Source: Prado023 sp963700395 (GTDB lineage Bacteria; Actinomycetota; Actinomycetes; S36-B12; CAIYMF01). Taken from it: a stretch of DNA of 64,000 bases. The notes below the pieces were generated by a model. That model was given only the letters and a program-made list of their open reading frames with translations, was not told where the DNA came from and searched no databases. The stretch's first letter is position 1, and each line of letters opens with the position of its first letter. The translations under genes and the position numbers were made by a program. The stretch spans positions 930,001-994,000 of the forward strand of contig CAVOXI010000001.1 of the NCBI GenBank assembly GCA_963700395.1. The letters run 5' to 3'. Of this stretch, positions 53,884 through 61,195 are shown piece by piece.

Positions 53884-55395
53884 ATGAGACTCCCCCTGAG
53901 CGATGCCGGTCCGGTCGTGGGCCCCACGGACAACGTCGTGATCGTGGGTGCCGGGCTGGGCGGGCTGAGCGCCGCCCTGCGACTGGCCGGGGCGGGCCGG
54001 ACGGTGACGATCCTCGAGCGCGAGGCCGTCCCGGGCGGTCGCGCCGGTGTCATCGAGGACTCGGGCTACCGCTTCGACACCGGTCCGACCGTCCTGACGA
54101 TGCCGGGCCTGATCGAGGACGCGTTCGCCTGCGTCGGCGAGGAGATGTCCGACTGGCTCGAGCTGGCCCCGGTCAGCCCGGTGTACCGGACCTACTTCCC
54201 CGATGGTTCGCAGCTCGACGTGCACTCCGATGTCGATGCGATGGCCGACGAGATCGCCGAGGTGATCGGCCCGGACGAGGCCGCCGGCTACCGCCGCTAC
54301 ATCGACTTCGCGACCGAGCTCTACGAGCTCGAGATGGCCGACTTCATCGACCGCAACATCGACAGCCCGTTCGACCTGCTGACCCCCAACCTGGCCCGGC
54401 TGGTCGCGATCGGCGGGTTCCGCCGGATGGCGCCCAAGGCCAACGACTACCTGCGCGACCCGCGGACGCAGCGGGTCTTCTCCTTCCAGGCCATGTATGC
54501 CGGGATGAGCCCGCACGACGCGCTGTCCATCTACTCCGTCATCGCCTACATGGACTCGGTCGCGGGCGTCTTCTTCCCCAAGGGTGGGATGCACGCGGTG
54601 CCCACGGCCATGGCAGCCGCCGCCGAGAAGCACGGGGTGACCATCCGCTACTCGACGACTGTGGCCTCCGTCGAGCATGACGGGTCACGGGCCTCGGCCG
54701 TCATCACCACCGATGGCGAGCGGATCCCCGCGGACGTGGTCGTGCTCAACCCCGACCTCCCCGTCGCCTACCGCGACCTGCTGGGATTCGAGCCGTGGAA
54801 CGTCCGGCGCCTGACCTACTCCCCGAGCTGCGCGGTGCTGCTGGCCGGATCCTCGGCGCACTACTCGAAGATCGCCCACCACAACATCCACTTCGGCCGG
54901 TCCTGGGACGGCGTGTTCACCGACCTCATCGACCGCGGCCGGCTCATGGCCGACCCGAGCCTCTTCCTGACCAACCCCACGCGGTCCGACCCCTCTCTGG
55001 CCCCGGACGGCAAGCAGTCGTACTACGTGCTGTTCCCGACGCCCAACCTCGATGCGTCGATCGACTGGAGGGTCGAGGCACCCCGCTACCGCGACCACAT
55101 GGTCTCGGTCCTCGAGGAGCGCGGGTACGTCGGCTTCGGCGACGCCATCGAGGTCGAGCACCTGACGACGCCGCTGGACTGGGCAGAGCAGGGCATGGAG
55201 CGCGGGTCGCCCTTCGCCTCCGCGCACTCGTTCAGCCAGACCGGCCCGTTCCGCCCGGGCAACCGCTGGGGCGAGAACGTGGTGTTCACGGGGTCAGGGA
55301 CTCAGCCCGGCGTGGGTGTCCCGATGGTGCTGATCTCGGGTCGGATCGCAGCCGAGCGCGTCGTCGGACCGCTCCCGCGCTCGCTGTCGCGCTGA
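53884..55395 (+). CDS. crtI: Phytoene desaturase
   Basis: FAD enzyme that converts phytoene to lycopene. 503 residues. Rossmann start VVIVGAGLGGLSAALRLAGAG, GGRAGVIEDSGYRFDTGPTVLTMPGLI, ARLVAIGGFRRMAPKANDYLRDPRTQRVFSFQAMYAG and the closing GSGTQPGVGVPMVLISGRIAAERV are diagnostic of bacterial CrtI. The frame is open to 53800, but the -10 placement and homology favour ATG 53884. crtB is not adjacent: four genes separate them. Confidence 0.94.
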   Translation: MRLPLSDAGPVVGPTDNVVIVGAGLGGLSAALRLAGAGRTVTILEREAVPGGRAGVIEDSGYRFDTGPTVLTMPGLIEDAFACVGEEMSDWLELAPVSPVYRTYFPDGSQLDVHSDVDAMADEIAEVIGPDEAAGYRRYIDFATELYELEMADFIDRNIDSPFDLLTPNLARLVAIGGFRRMAPKANDYLRDPRTQRVFSFQAMYAGMSPHDALSIYSVIAYMDSVAGVFFPKGGMHAVPTAMAAAAEKHGVTIRYSTTVASVEHDGSRASAVITTDGERIPADVVVLNPDLPVAYRDLLGFEPWNVRRLTYSPSCAVLLAGSSAHYSKIAHHNIHFGRSWDGVFTDLIDRGRLMADPSLFLTNPTRSDPSLAPDGKQSYYVLFPTPNLDASIDWRVEAPRYRDHMVSVLEERGYVGFGDAIEVEHLTTPLDWAEQGMERGSPFASAHSFSQTGPFRPGNRWGENVVFTGSGTQPGVGVPMVLISGRIAAERVVGPLPRSLSR

Positions 55396-55553
55396 GCCCG
55401 CTGAGGCGTCCCCGCGACGCGGAGCCGCTACGGAGGTGCTCCACGCTCCGGGCTGGACGCCTGGAACCGTGGATCGAGGGTCTGGCTGCTGGCGGTTGCC
55501 CAGTGGGCTGACCCAGCGGGACAGCCCGGAACGCCCACGTGGCGTAGCGGCAG

Positions 55554-55559
55554 TACCCT
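55554..55559 (+). promoter_or_regulatory. -10 element, leaderless start of mannosyltransferase
   Basis: TACCCT, six bases before ATG 55566. The same geometry as crtI supports this start. The 55396-55553 gap holds nothing else that I can recognise. Confidence 0.45.
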
Positions 55560-55565
55560 GCCAAC

Positions 55566-57130
55566 ATGGCGGTGCCGCGCGAACCTCGCAAGCCCGGATC
55601 GACCGGGCCATGGCTGCGCACTATGCGCTGCCCGGGTTCCTGGGGAGCGCACTGTTGGCCCTGGGAGCCCTCGGAGTGGGGTGGCTGCCGGCCAACTCGC
55701 CACTCATCGACGTCGGCATCGTGAGCACGTTGCGATCCACGACAGCCGGGGAGGTGCTGTCGCGGGTGGCGGTCTTCGCCGGTGTCGCCCTGCTGCTGCA
55801 GACCTGGCTGGTGCTCGGCCACGACGTCCTCGACGACCTCGAGCGCGACGACCGCCGCCTCGTGATCATCCTGGCGATCTGGATGGCACCGCTGCTGCTC
55901 ATGCCTCCCCTGTTCAGCCGCGACGCGTACGCGTACTTCGCCCAGGGCCAGCTGGTGCTCGCCGGCCTCAACCCCTACGAGAACGGGGTCTCGGCGCTGC
56001 CGGGGTGGTTCCTGACGGGTGCGGATCCGCTGTGGGCCGAGTCCCCGACGCCCTACGGGCCGGCTTTCCTGATCCTCCAGCAGGGCGTGGCGGCTGTGGC
56101 CGGGACCCACGCCTTCGTGGGGGCGCTGTTGTTCCGGCTGATCGCCCTGACCGGCATCGCCATGATGATCGTCTACCTGCCGAGACTGGCCCACGCGCAC
56201 GGCATCGACCCGCCGAAGGCTGTCTGGCTGGCCCTGCTCAACCCGCTGGTCCTCATGCACTTCGTCGCGGGGGCCCACAACGACGCCCTCATGGTCGGGC
56301 TGATGGTGGCCGGGCTGACCCTGGCGGTCGAACGGCATCCGGTCATCGGGATCGTCCTGATCGGCCTGGCAGGGGCCGTGAAGCCGATCGCGCTGGTGGT
56401 GCTGCCCTTCGCCGGCCTGCTCTGGGCGGGCACCCGAGCCAGCTGGCCACAGCGGATCTGGGCCTGGGTGCGGGCCTCGGCCATCGTGCTGACCGTCTTC
56501 GCCGTGCTGTCCCTCGCCGTGGGGGTGGGCCTGGGCTGGGTCGCGTCCCTCAGCACCCCCGGAACGGTGCGGACATGGCTCTCGCCGCCCACTGCCATCG
56601 GGATGGTCGTGGGCAGCATCCTGGACTGGGTCGGCGTGGGCTCCGTCGACGGTGCGGTGAGCTTCTTCCGTGCCGTGGCGATGGTCGCCGGCGCCGGGAT
56701 CGCCCTGTACCTGGTTCTGCGGCCCGAGGGTCGCTCGCCCGTGCGCGGCGCCGCCCTGGTCCTGCTGACCGTCGTGGCGTTGGGGCCCGTCGTCCAGCCG
56801 TGGTACCTGCTGTGGGCGCTTCCGCTGCTGGCGGCGACCGGACTGACCGGCACGCAGCTGCGTGCTGTCATGATCGTGTCGACGATCCTCGTGCTCCACG
56901 GGATGGTCGAGTCCAACGCGACCGCGGACACGCTCGTGGACTTCTTCCGCGACGGCCTGGCCGCCGTCTTCGCACTGGCGATGGTCAGCGTCGTGCTGGT
57001 CTCGAGCCCCGGCGAGCGACGGCTCATCCTGAGCGACCCGGTCGACCGTGGCATGCGCCCCCGGACCGGCGGGGCGCGCCGGCGAGCCGGTGCCCTCATC
57101 GTTCAGCCCGCGGGCTCCTCGATCTCGTAG
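55566..57130 (+). CDS. Polyprenol-phosphate-mannose-dependent mannosyltransferase (MptA/MptB family)
   Basis: About 520 residues, ten to thirteen membrane segments. The GT87-like motifs MPPLFSRDAYAYFAQGQLVLAGLNPYENGV (conserved acidic RDAYAY loop), PTPYGPAFLILQQ and LNPLVLMHFVAGAHNDALMVGL are those of the alpha-1,6-mannosyltransferases MptA/MptB, which use lipid-linked mannose outside the membrane. The conserved part is open from ATG 55610. ATG 55566 (MAVPREPRKPG) has a leaderless -10 but requires one missing base after 55627. In M. tuberculosis mptA lies between idsA2 and pknL, a comparable context. Confidence 0.85.
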
Positions 57131-57579
57131 TCCTCGTCGAGGAACACCTCGCCGGCGCTGCGATGCTGCCCCAGGGACAGCTGCGGCCCGTCACCGATCA
57201 GCACGACGCGAGCCGCCAGGTCGGACTCCTCCCAGGCCGCCAGGACGTCGCGGAAGACGTCGATGGCGATCGCGAACTGCTCGGGCTCGGCAGCAGCCAT
57301 GTCCCCCCATCCCGACCACAGGATCAGCAGGCCATCAGCATCGTCGAGGTCCTCGATCTCGTCGAACTCCTGGGACTCCAGGCACTCCTCGAAGGCGTCC
57401 CAGTTGTGCCCGAAGTAGTCCGGGAAGCCGAACCCGGCCGCGCACGCCTCGAAGAAGGACGCGCGCCCCCCTCCCTCGGGGACCTCGATGAGCACCGAGG
57501 CCCAGTCGAGCAGGGCGGCGAGCTCGGCAGCCGCATCCGAATCAGGGGCGTCCCGCCACAGTGCGATCCGATTGCTCAT
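57103..57579 (-). CDS. Barstar-family ribonuclease inhibitor
   Basis: 158 residues, strongly acidic. The barstar core FPDYFGHNWDAFEECLES is near residues 52-69, followed by the acidic DEIEDLDDADGLLILW. Barstar binds and blocks barnase/RNase Sa-type enzymes. The start overlaps by 4 bp (ATGA) the stop of a secreted RNase of exactly that class, so this is the immunity protein of a ribonuclease pair. The C-terminal Glu-rich tail overlaps the mannosyltransferase end by 28 bp. Confidence 0.9.
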   Translation of the reverse strand: MSNRIALWRDAPDSDAAAELAALLDWASVLIEVPEGGGRASFFEACAAGFGFPDYFGHNWDAFEECLESQEFDEIEDLDDADGLLILWSGWGDMAAAEPEQFAIAIDVFRDVLAAWEESDLAARVVLIGDGPQLSLGQHRSAGEVFLDEDYEIEEPAG

Positions 57580-58016
57580 CCGGACACGACCTCTCTGAAG
57601 CTCGAGTAGTGATCGGAGGTGTAGAACCGGGAGCCATCATCGCCCCCGACGATCCGGCGTGCGCCACGGTCGTCGGACCCCGGCGTGATCACGGTGTACT
57701 CGGCGTAGAAGCCCTTCGGCTGGGCGGGCAGGATCCCCTCGCGGTTGCTGAAGGTGGACCCGTCCTCGTCATACGGGAACGGACCGTCGGATGCGATCAG
57801 CTCGAGGGTCTCGATCCCCTCCGGCGGCAGCTGCGCGACTGTCATCGTCGCCAGGTCCGAGGTGGGCGCGGCAGGTGCCAGGTCCGCGTACTGCGCCCGG
57901 GTGGCAGCAACCTGATCGGCGCCCCCCACCGCCCCGGTCCCGAGCTCGGAGGTCGTTCCGGCACACCCGGCCAGTGCGATCAGGCCGATGAACGCGGAAG
58001 CCAGCCGCAATCGCAT
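57576..58016 (-). CDS. Secreted guanyl-specific ribonuclease (RNase Sa/barnase-like), lipoprotein-type signal
   Basis: 146 residues from ATG 58016. The first 20 residues form a lipoprotein-like signal with lipobox LAGC at 15-18. The catalytic domain has the RNase Sa pattern: LPPEGIETLELIASDGPFPYDEDGSTFSNREGILP, EYTVITPG with the general base Glu, GARRIVGG with Arg, and YTSDHYSSF with the catalytic His. All active-site residues are present. The predicted reaction is cleavage 3' of guanosine. It is paired with the downstream barstar gene. Whether it stays membrane-anchored or is released is open. Confidence 0.88.
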   Translation of the reverse strand: MRLRLASAFIGLIALAGCAGTTSELGTGAVGGADQVAATRAQYADLAPAAPTSDLATMTVAQLPPEGIETLELIASDGPFPYDEDGSTFSNREGILPAQPKGFYAEYTVITPGSDDRGARRIVGGDDGSRFYTSDHYSSFREVVSG

Positions 58017-58081
58017 GGTCACGGCTGCAGCATCCCACATTCGCCACGCAGCCCCGGCGGTGAGATGGGAGGATGGCGCCC

Positions 58082-59012
58082 ATGTCACGGCGGGAACTCG
58101 ATGCGGCAGGGATCACCGATCCCCCGATGCGGGCGGCATACGAGGCCTGCCGGGAGCTGCACGCCCATCACGGCCGCACGTACTACCTGGCCACCCGACT
58201 GCTGCCGCCGGGGAAGCGACCGTTCGTGCACGCCCTGTACGGCTTCGCGCGGTACGCCGACGAGATCGTGGACGACCTCGACTCGGCCCTGAGCCCGCAG
58301 CAGCGGGCCGACGAGCTGACCCGCTGGGGTGACCAGGTCCTGGCCGACCTCGCCCGCGGTCACTCCGAGGACCCGATCGCCCGGGCCCTGGTCGACACCG
58401 CCATGCGGTTCGCGATCCCGCATCAGACCTTCGACGACTTCCTGACCTCGATGCGGATGGACCTCACCGTCACCGAGTACCCAACATTCGCCGACCTGGC
58501 CGTCTACGTGCACGGGTCGGCGGCCGTGATCGGCCGGCAGATGGTGCACGTCCTGGGCACCAGGGAACCCGCCGACCTGCCTGAGGCCCTCGACCGCGCC
58601 GACGACCTCGGGGTCGCGTTCCAGCTGGCCAACTTCATCCGCGACGTCGGCGAGGACCTCGAGCGTGGCCGGGTCTACCTCCCCCTCGACGAGCTCGAGC
58701 GCTTCGCCGTGGGTCGCGCCGACCTCGAGCGCCGGGTGCTGACGCCCGCAGATCCGGCTCGCGCTGGAGTTCCAGGTGCGCCGCGTCCGCCAGCTGCAGT
58801 CACGCGCGGAGCCGGGCATCGCGCTGCTGCGACCCGAGGCGCAGCCGTGCATCGAGGCCGCCAGCGAGCTCTACTGCGGCATCGTCGACGCCGTCGAGGA
58901 GATCGACTACCAGGTGTTCGACCGCCGAGCGACGGTCGGCAACGGCCGGCGCCTTCGGGTGGCCGGCGCGGCGTGGCGCGAGGCGCTGCGGGCCCGCCGA
59001 CGAGCCGCCTGA
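58082..59012 (+). CDS. crtB: Phytoene synthase, one inserted base
   Basis: Condenses two GGPP to phytoene. About 309 residues when reconstructed. First Asp motif YADEIVDDLD near residue 60, second motif FQLANFIRDVGEDLERGRVYLP near residue 185. Removing one base at about 58748 (ACGCCC-G-CAGATC) joins RRVLTP to QIRLALEFQVRRVRQL and the C-terminus. The ATG 58082 follows GGGAGG at ten bases; ATG 58073 is too close to that site. It is divergent from the RNase gene and convergent with crtYd. Confidence 0.92.
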
Positions 59013-59030
59013 GCCGCCTGAGCCGCCTGA
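59002..59030 (+). repeat. Tandem 9-bp repeat at the crtB stop
   Basis: GAGCCGCCT occurs three times in tandem. The crtB TGA lies at the first repeat junction, so copy-number change could alter the stop context. The next gene ends at 59038 on the other strand. Confidence 0.8.
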
Positions 59031-59037
59031 GCGACGA

Positions 59038-59490
59038 TCAGCCCGACCGGCCGGTCGGGTCCACGGGGGGCGCGGGGGGCGGCGTGCGTCCCCCGACCCG
59101 TGCCAGCATCGGGACCAGCGAAGCAAGCGGCGGACCGGCCATCGGCTCGCGCTGCACCCCACGCCTGCCCCACAGCACCCAGAGGGTGAGCGTGAGCATG
59201 ACGAGGGCGAACCCGAACATGAGGTCCTCCACGGGCGCGAAGAGGATCCGGCCGTCGCCGAACGCCGGCGGCGGACCGTCCTGCGGAGTGCTGGAGCCAA
59301 TGATGTCCGCTCCGGAGTACCGCACGATCCGGAAACCGGTCAGGACGCCGTTCGTGACCAGCTGGAAGAAGACGATGATGGGGTACGCCATCCAGAAGAC
59401 GCGCCGGGTGAGCAGCCGGGTGCGCACGATCCACAGGTCCCAGACGACGACAGCGAGCACCCCCACGACCGAGAGCTGGGTGTAGGTCAT
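59038..59490 (-). CDS. crtYd: Lycopene cyclase subunit CrtYd-like
   Basis: 150 residues with three membrane helices. VVVWDLWIVRTRLLTRRVFWMAYPIIVFFQLVTNGVLTG and the later FAPVEDLMFGFALVMLTL match the lycopene cyclase domain with its PxE(E/D) motif (here PVED). Heterodimeric CrtYc/CrtYd (also CrtYe/CrtYf) cyclases are typical of actinobacteria and act as integral membrane enzymes. The tail is Pro-rich. The start overlaps the crtYc stop by 4 bp. Confidence 0.88.
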   Translation of the reverse strand: MTYTQLSVVGVLAVVVWDLWIVRTRLLTRRVFWMAYPIIVFFQLVTNGVLTGFRIVRYSGADIIGSSTPQDGPPPAFGDGRILFAPVEDLMFGFALVMLTLTLWVLWGRRGVQREPMAGPPLASLVPMLARVGGRTPPPAPPVDPTGRSG

Positions 59491-59843
59491 GACTCCGCCT
59501 CCGGGTCCGAGTCCGGCACCTCGTCACCGACCGGCAGCCCCGTGGCCGAGCGGACAGCCTCGAGCGTGAGGATCGCCGCGATCGGCACGACGAGGAAGAA
59601 CACCAGCTCATCGACGGGCAGGTCACCCGGCAGCCGCAGCCCGGTGATCAGCGACTCGTCGAACCACCAGTGACCGGAGCTGATGGCGTAGACGTCCCAG
59701 AGCGCGAACACCAGCGCCACGGGCAGCACGGAGAGCAGGAGCCGTCGCCAGCGCCGCAGGACGCGCGTGCGCAGGCCGAACTCCAGCCACCCCGCGCCGA
59801 CGAGGATGAAGGCCATGACAGCCAGGTACGACCAGTGACCCAC
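59487..59843 (-). CDS. crtYc: Lycopene cyclase subunit CrtYc-like
   Basis: 118 residues, three membrane helices. WSYLAVMAFILVGAGWLEFGLRTRVLRRWRRLLL, LWDVYAISSGHWWFDESLITGLRL and LPVDELVFFLVVPIAAIL (PVDE catalytic-type motif) identify the first subunit. Together with CrtYd it should cyclise one or both ends of lycopene. GGGGAGGG precedes GTG 59843, 3 bp after the upstream gene's stop. No CrtEb prenyltransferase is present in the window, so C50 synthesis is not indicated here. Confidence 0.88.
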   Translation of the reverse strand: MGHWSYLAVMAFILVGAGWLEFGLRTRVLRRWRRLLLSVLPVALVFALWDVYAISSGHWWFDESLITGLRLPGDLPVDELVFFLVVPIAAILTLEAVRSATGLPVGDEVPDSDPEAES

Positions 59844-59846
59844 TGC

Positions 59847-61145
59847 TCAGCCCTCCCCGGGGAACATCGCCGCAGGAGACGCGTCCGGGTCGGCGAGGGC
59901 GCTCGGATGCGTGCCCGGAGTGCCCGTGGGGTGGGCGAGCATGGCCCGCCGCGCGGCGACGAGGTCGCGCGGGCGCCCGGACGTGCACACCCCCAGCAGA
60001 CGATCGTCGGCATCGACCGTGAACGCGGTCCACCCCTCGGACAACCGATCCCCGGCCCCTCTGCGCCAGATCACGCGTCCCACTGCCGGGACCCCCAGCA
60101 CGAGCAGGGTGCGCCCTGCGATGTCGCTGAAGACGTACGGGATCGGATCGGCTGCGGGCAGGGTGGGTGGCCGCCCCCACCAAGCCGGCTCCGCCCCTCC
60201 GTCGACCCACTGCGCGACCGCTGGAGCGACCGTCTCCGGCGCGTTCAGGGCCTCGGTCCAGTGCCCACCCGGCAGGTGAGCCCCGTAGCGTGGCGACCAG
60301 CGGTCCGCGGCGTCACCCACGGCGAACACCCCCGGCATGCTCGAACGGCCCCACGGATCGACCAGAACGGCCCCGCCGGCGCCTCGATCCACGTCCGACC
60401 CTGCGAGCCACGTCGTGGCCGGACGCACCCCCAGGGCAACGAGCACGTGGTCGGCGGGGGCACCCAGCACGGCCAGCGCCCCCGGTGCCGGCTCCACCTC
60501 GCGCACCGGTCGCCCGAGGTGGAGCCGGACACCCGCGCCGGCCAACCAACCCTCGACACGCTCAGACACCTCGTGCGGCACGCGTCCGGCCAGCACGGTC
60601 CCCGCTGCCTCGAACAGGTCGACCACCGCCCCTCGTGCGGCGGCCGTCGCTGCGGCCTCGCAACCGACCCACCCACCGCCCACGGTCGCCAACCGGACCC
60701 CAGGTCTCACCCGCGACCAGAGCGTCGCCGCCTCGGCCCGCGTGTGCAGCACCTGCACCTCGTGCCGGGCCCAGCCCCCGGGCATGACGGGGTTCGCACC
60801 GGTGGCCACCACGACGGCGCGCGCGACGACCTCGCTCCCGTCCGAGCACGCGACGCTCAGCCGGCCACTGCGTCCCTCGCCGCGCTGTCCCTCGCCGCGC
60901 TGTGGCCCGAGCCCCTCGGCGCGCACGCCCAACCGCACCTCATCGGCATGGGCCCACACGTCCACGCCCATCGCGGGACGCAGGTCGACCTCCGCGTCGG
61001 GCTCCTTGGTCAGGGGCGGGCGATCGTACGGCGGTTCCGCCTCCGCCCCGAGCAGGATGATCCCCCCGCGCACGCCTGCCGCCCGGAGCAACTGGCACGT
61101 GCGGGCGCCCGCCAGCCCGGCGCCCACGACCACCACATCCGCCAC
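59847..61145 (-). CDS. NAD(P)H/FAD oxidoreductase, ferredoxin-reductase-like
   Basis: 432 residues. Two nucleotide-binding folds: VVVVGAGLAGARTCQLLRAAG at the N-terminus (FAD) and RLATVGGGWVGCEAAATAAARG near residue 165 (NAD(P)H), plus ATGANPVMPG and the FAD-contacting VFAVGDAADRWSP. PPYDRPPLTKE is typical of ferredoxin/rubredoxin reductases. An inserted GEGQRGEG stretch near residue 85 comes from a duplicated 15-mer. It may feed electrons to the carotenoid oxygenase or desaturases, but this rests only on position. Leaderless start at GTG 61145. Confidence 0.85.
   Translation of the reverse strand: MADVVVVGAGLAGARTCQLLRAAGVRGGIILLGAEAEPPYDRPPLTKEPDAEVDLRPAMGVDVWAHADEVRLGVRAEGLGPQRGEGQRGEGRSGRLSVACSDGSEVVARAVVVATGANPVMPGGWARHEVQVLHTRAEAATLWSRVRPGVRLATVGGGWVGCEAAATAAARGAVVDLFEAAGTVLAGRVPHEVSERVEGWLAGAGVRLHLGRPVREVEPAPGALAVLGAPADHVLVALGVRPATTWLAGSDVDRGAGGAVLVDPWGRSSMPGVFAVGDAADRWSPRYGAHLPGGHWTEALNAPETVAPAVAQWVDGGAEPAWWGRPPTLPAADPIPYVFSDIAGRTLLVLGVPAVGRVIWRRGAGDRLSEGWTAFTVDADDRLLGVCTSGRPRDLVAARRAMLAHPTGTPGTHPSALADPDASPAAMFPGEG
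60873..60902. repeat. 15-bp tandem duplication inside the flavoprotein gene
   Basis: TCCCTCGCCGCGCTG occurs twice in direct tandem, encoding QRGEG twice in a surface-type loop. It is in frame. Confidence 0.85.
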
Positions 61146-61153
61146 GAGCCAGC

Positions 61154-61159
61154 AGCCTA
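61154..61159 (-). promoter_or_regulatory. -10 element, leaderless start of flavoprotein gene
   Basis: TAGGCT on the minus strand, eight bases before GTG 61145. It is divergent from the kinase promoter 25 bp away. Confidence 0.5.
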
Positions 61160-61183
61160 ACCGGCGAGTTCATCGGCGGCTCC

Positions 61184-61189
61184 TAGAAT
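61184..61189 (+). promoter_or_regulatory. -10 element, leaderless start of PASTA kinase
   Basis: TAGAAT, six bases before GTG 61196. No Shine-Dalgarno precedes the start. Confidence 0.6.
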
Positions 61190-61195
61190 TGGCCC

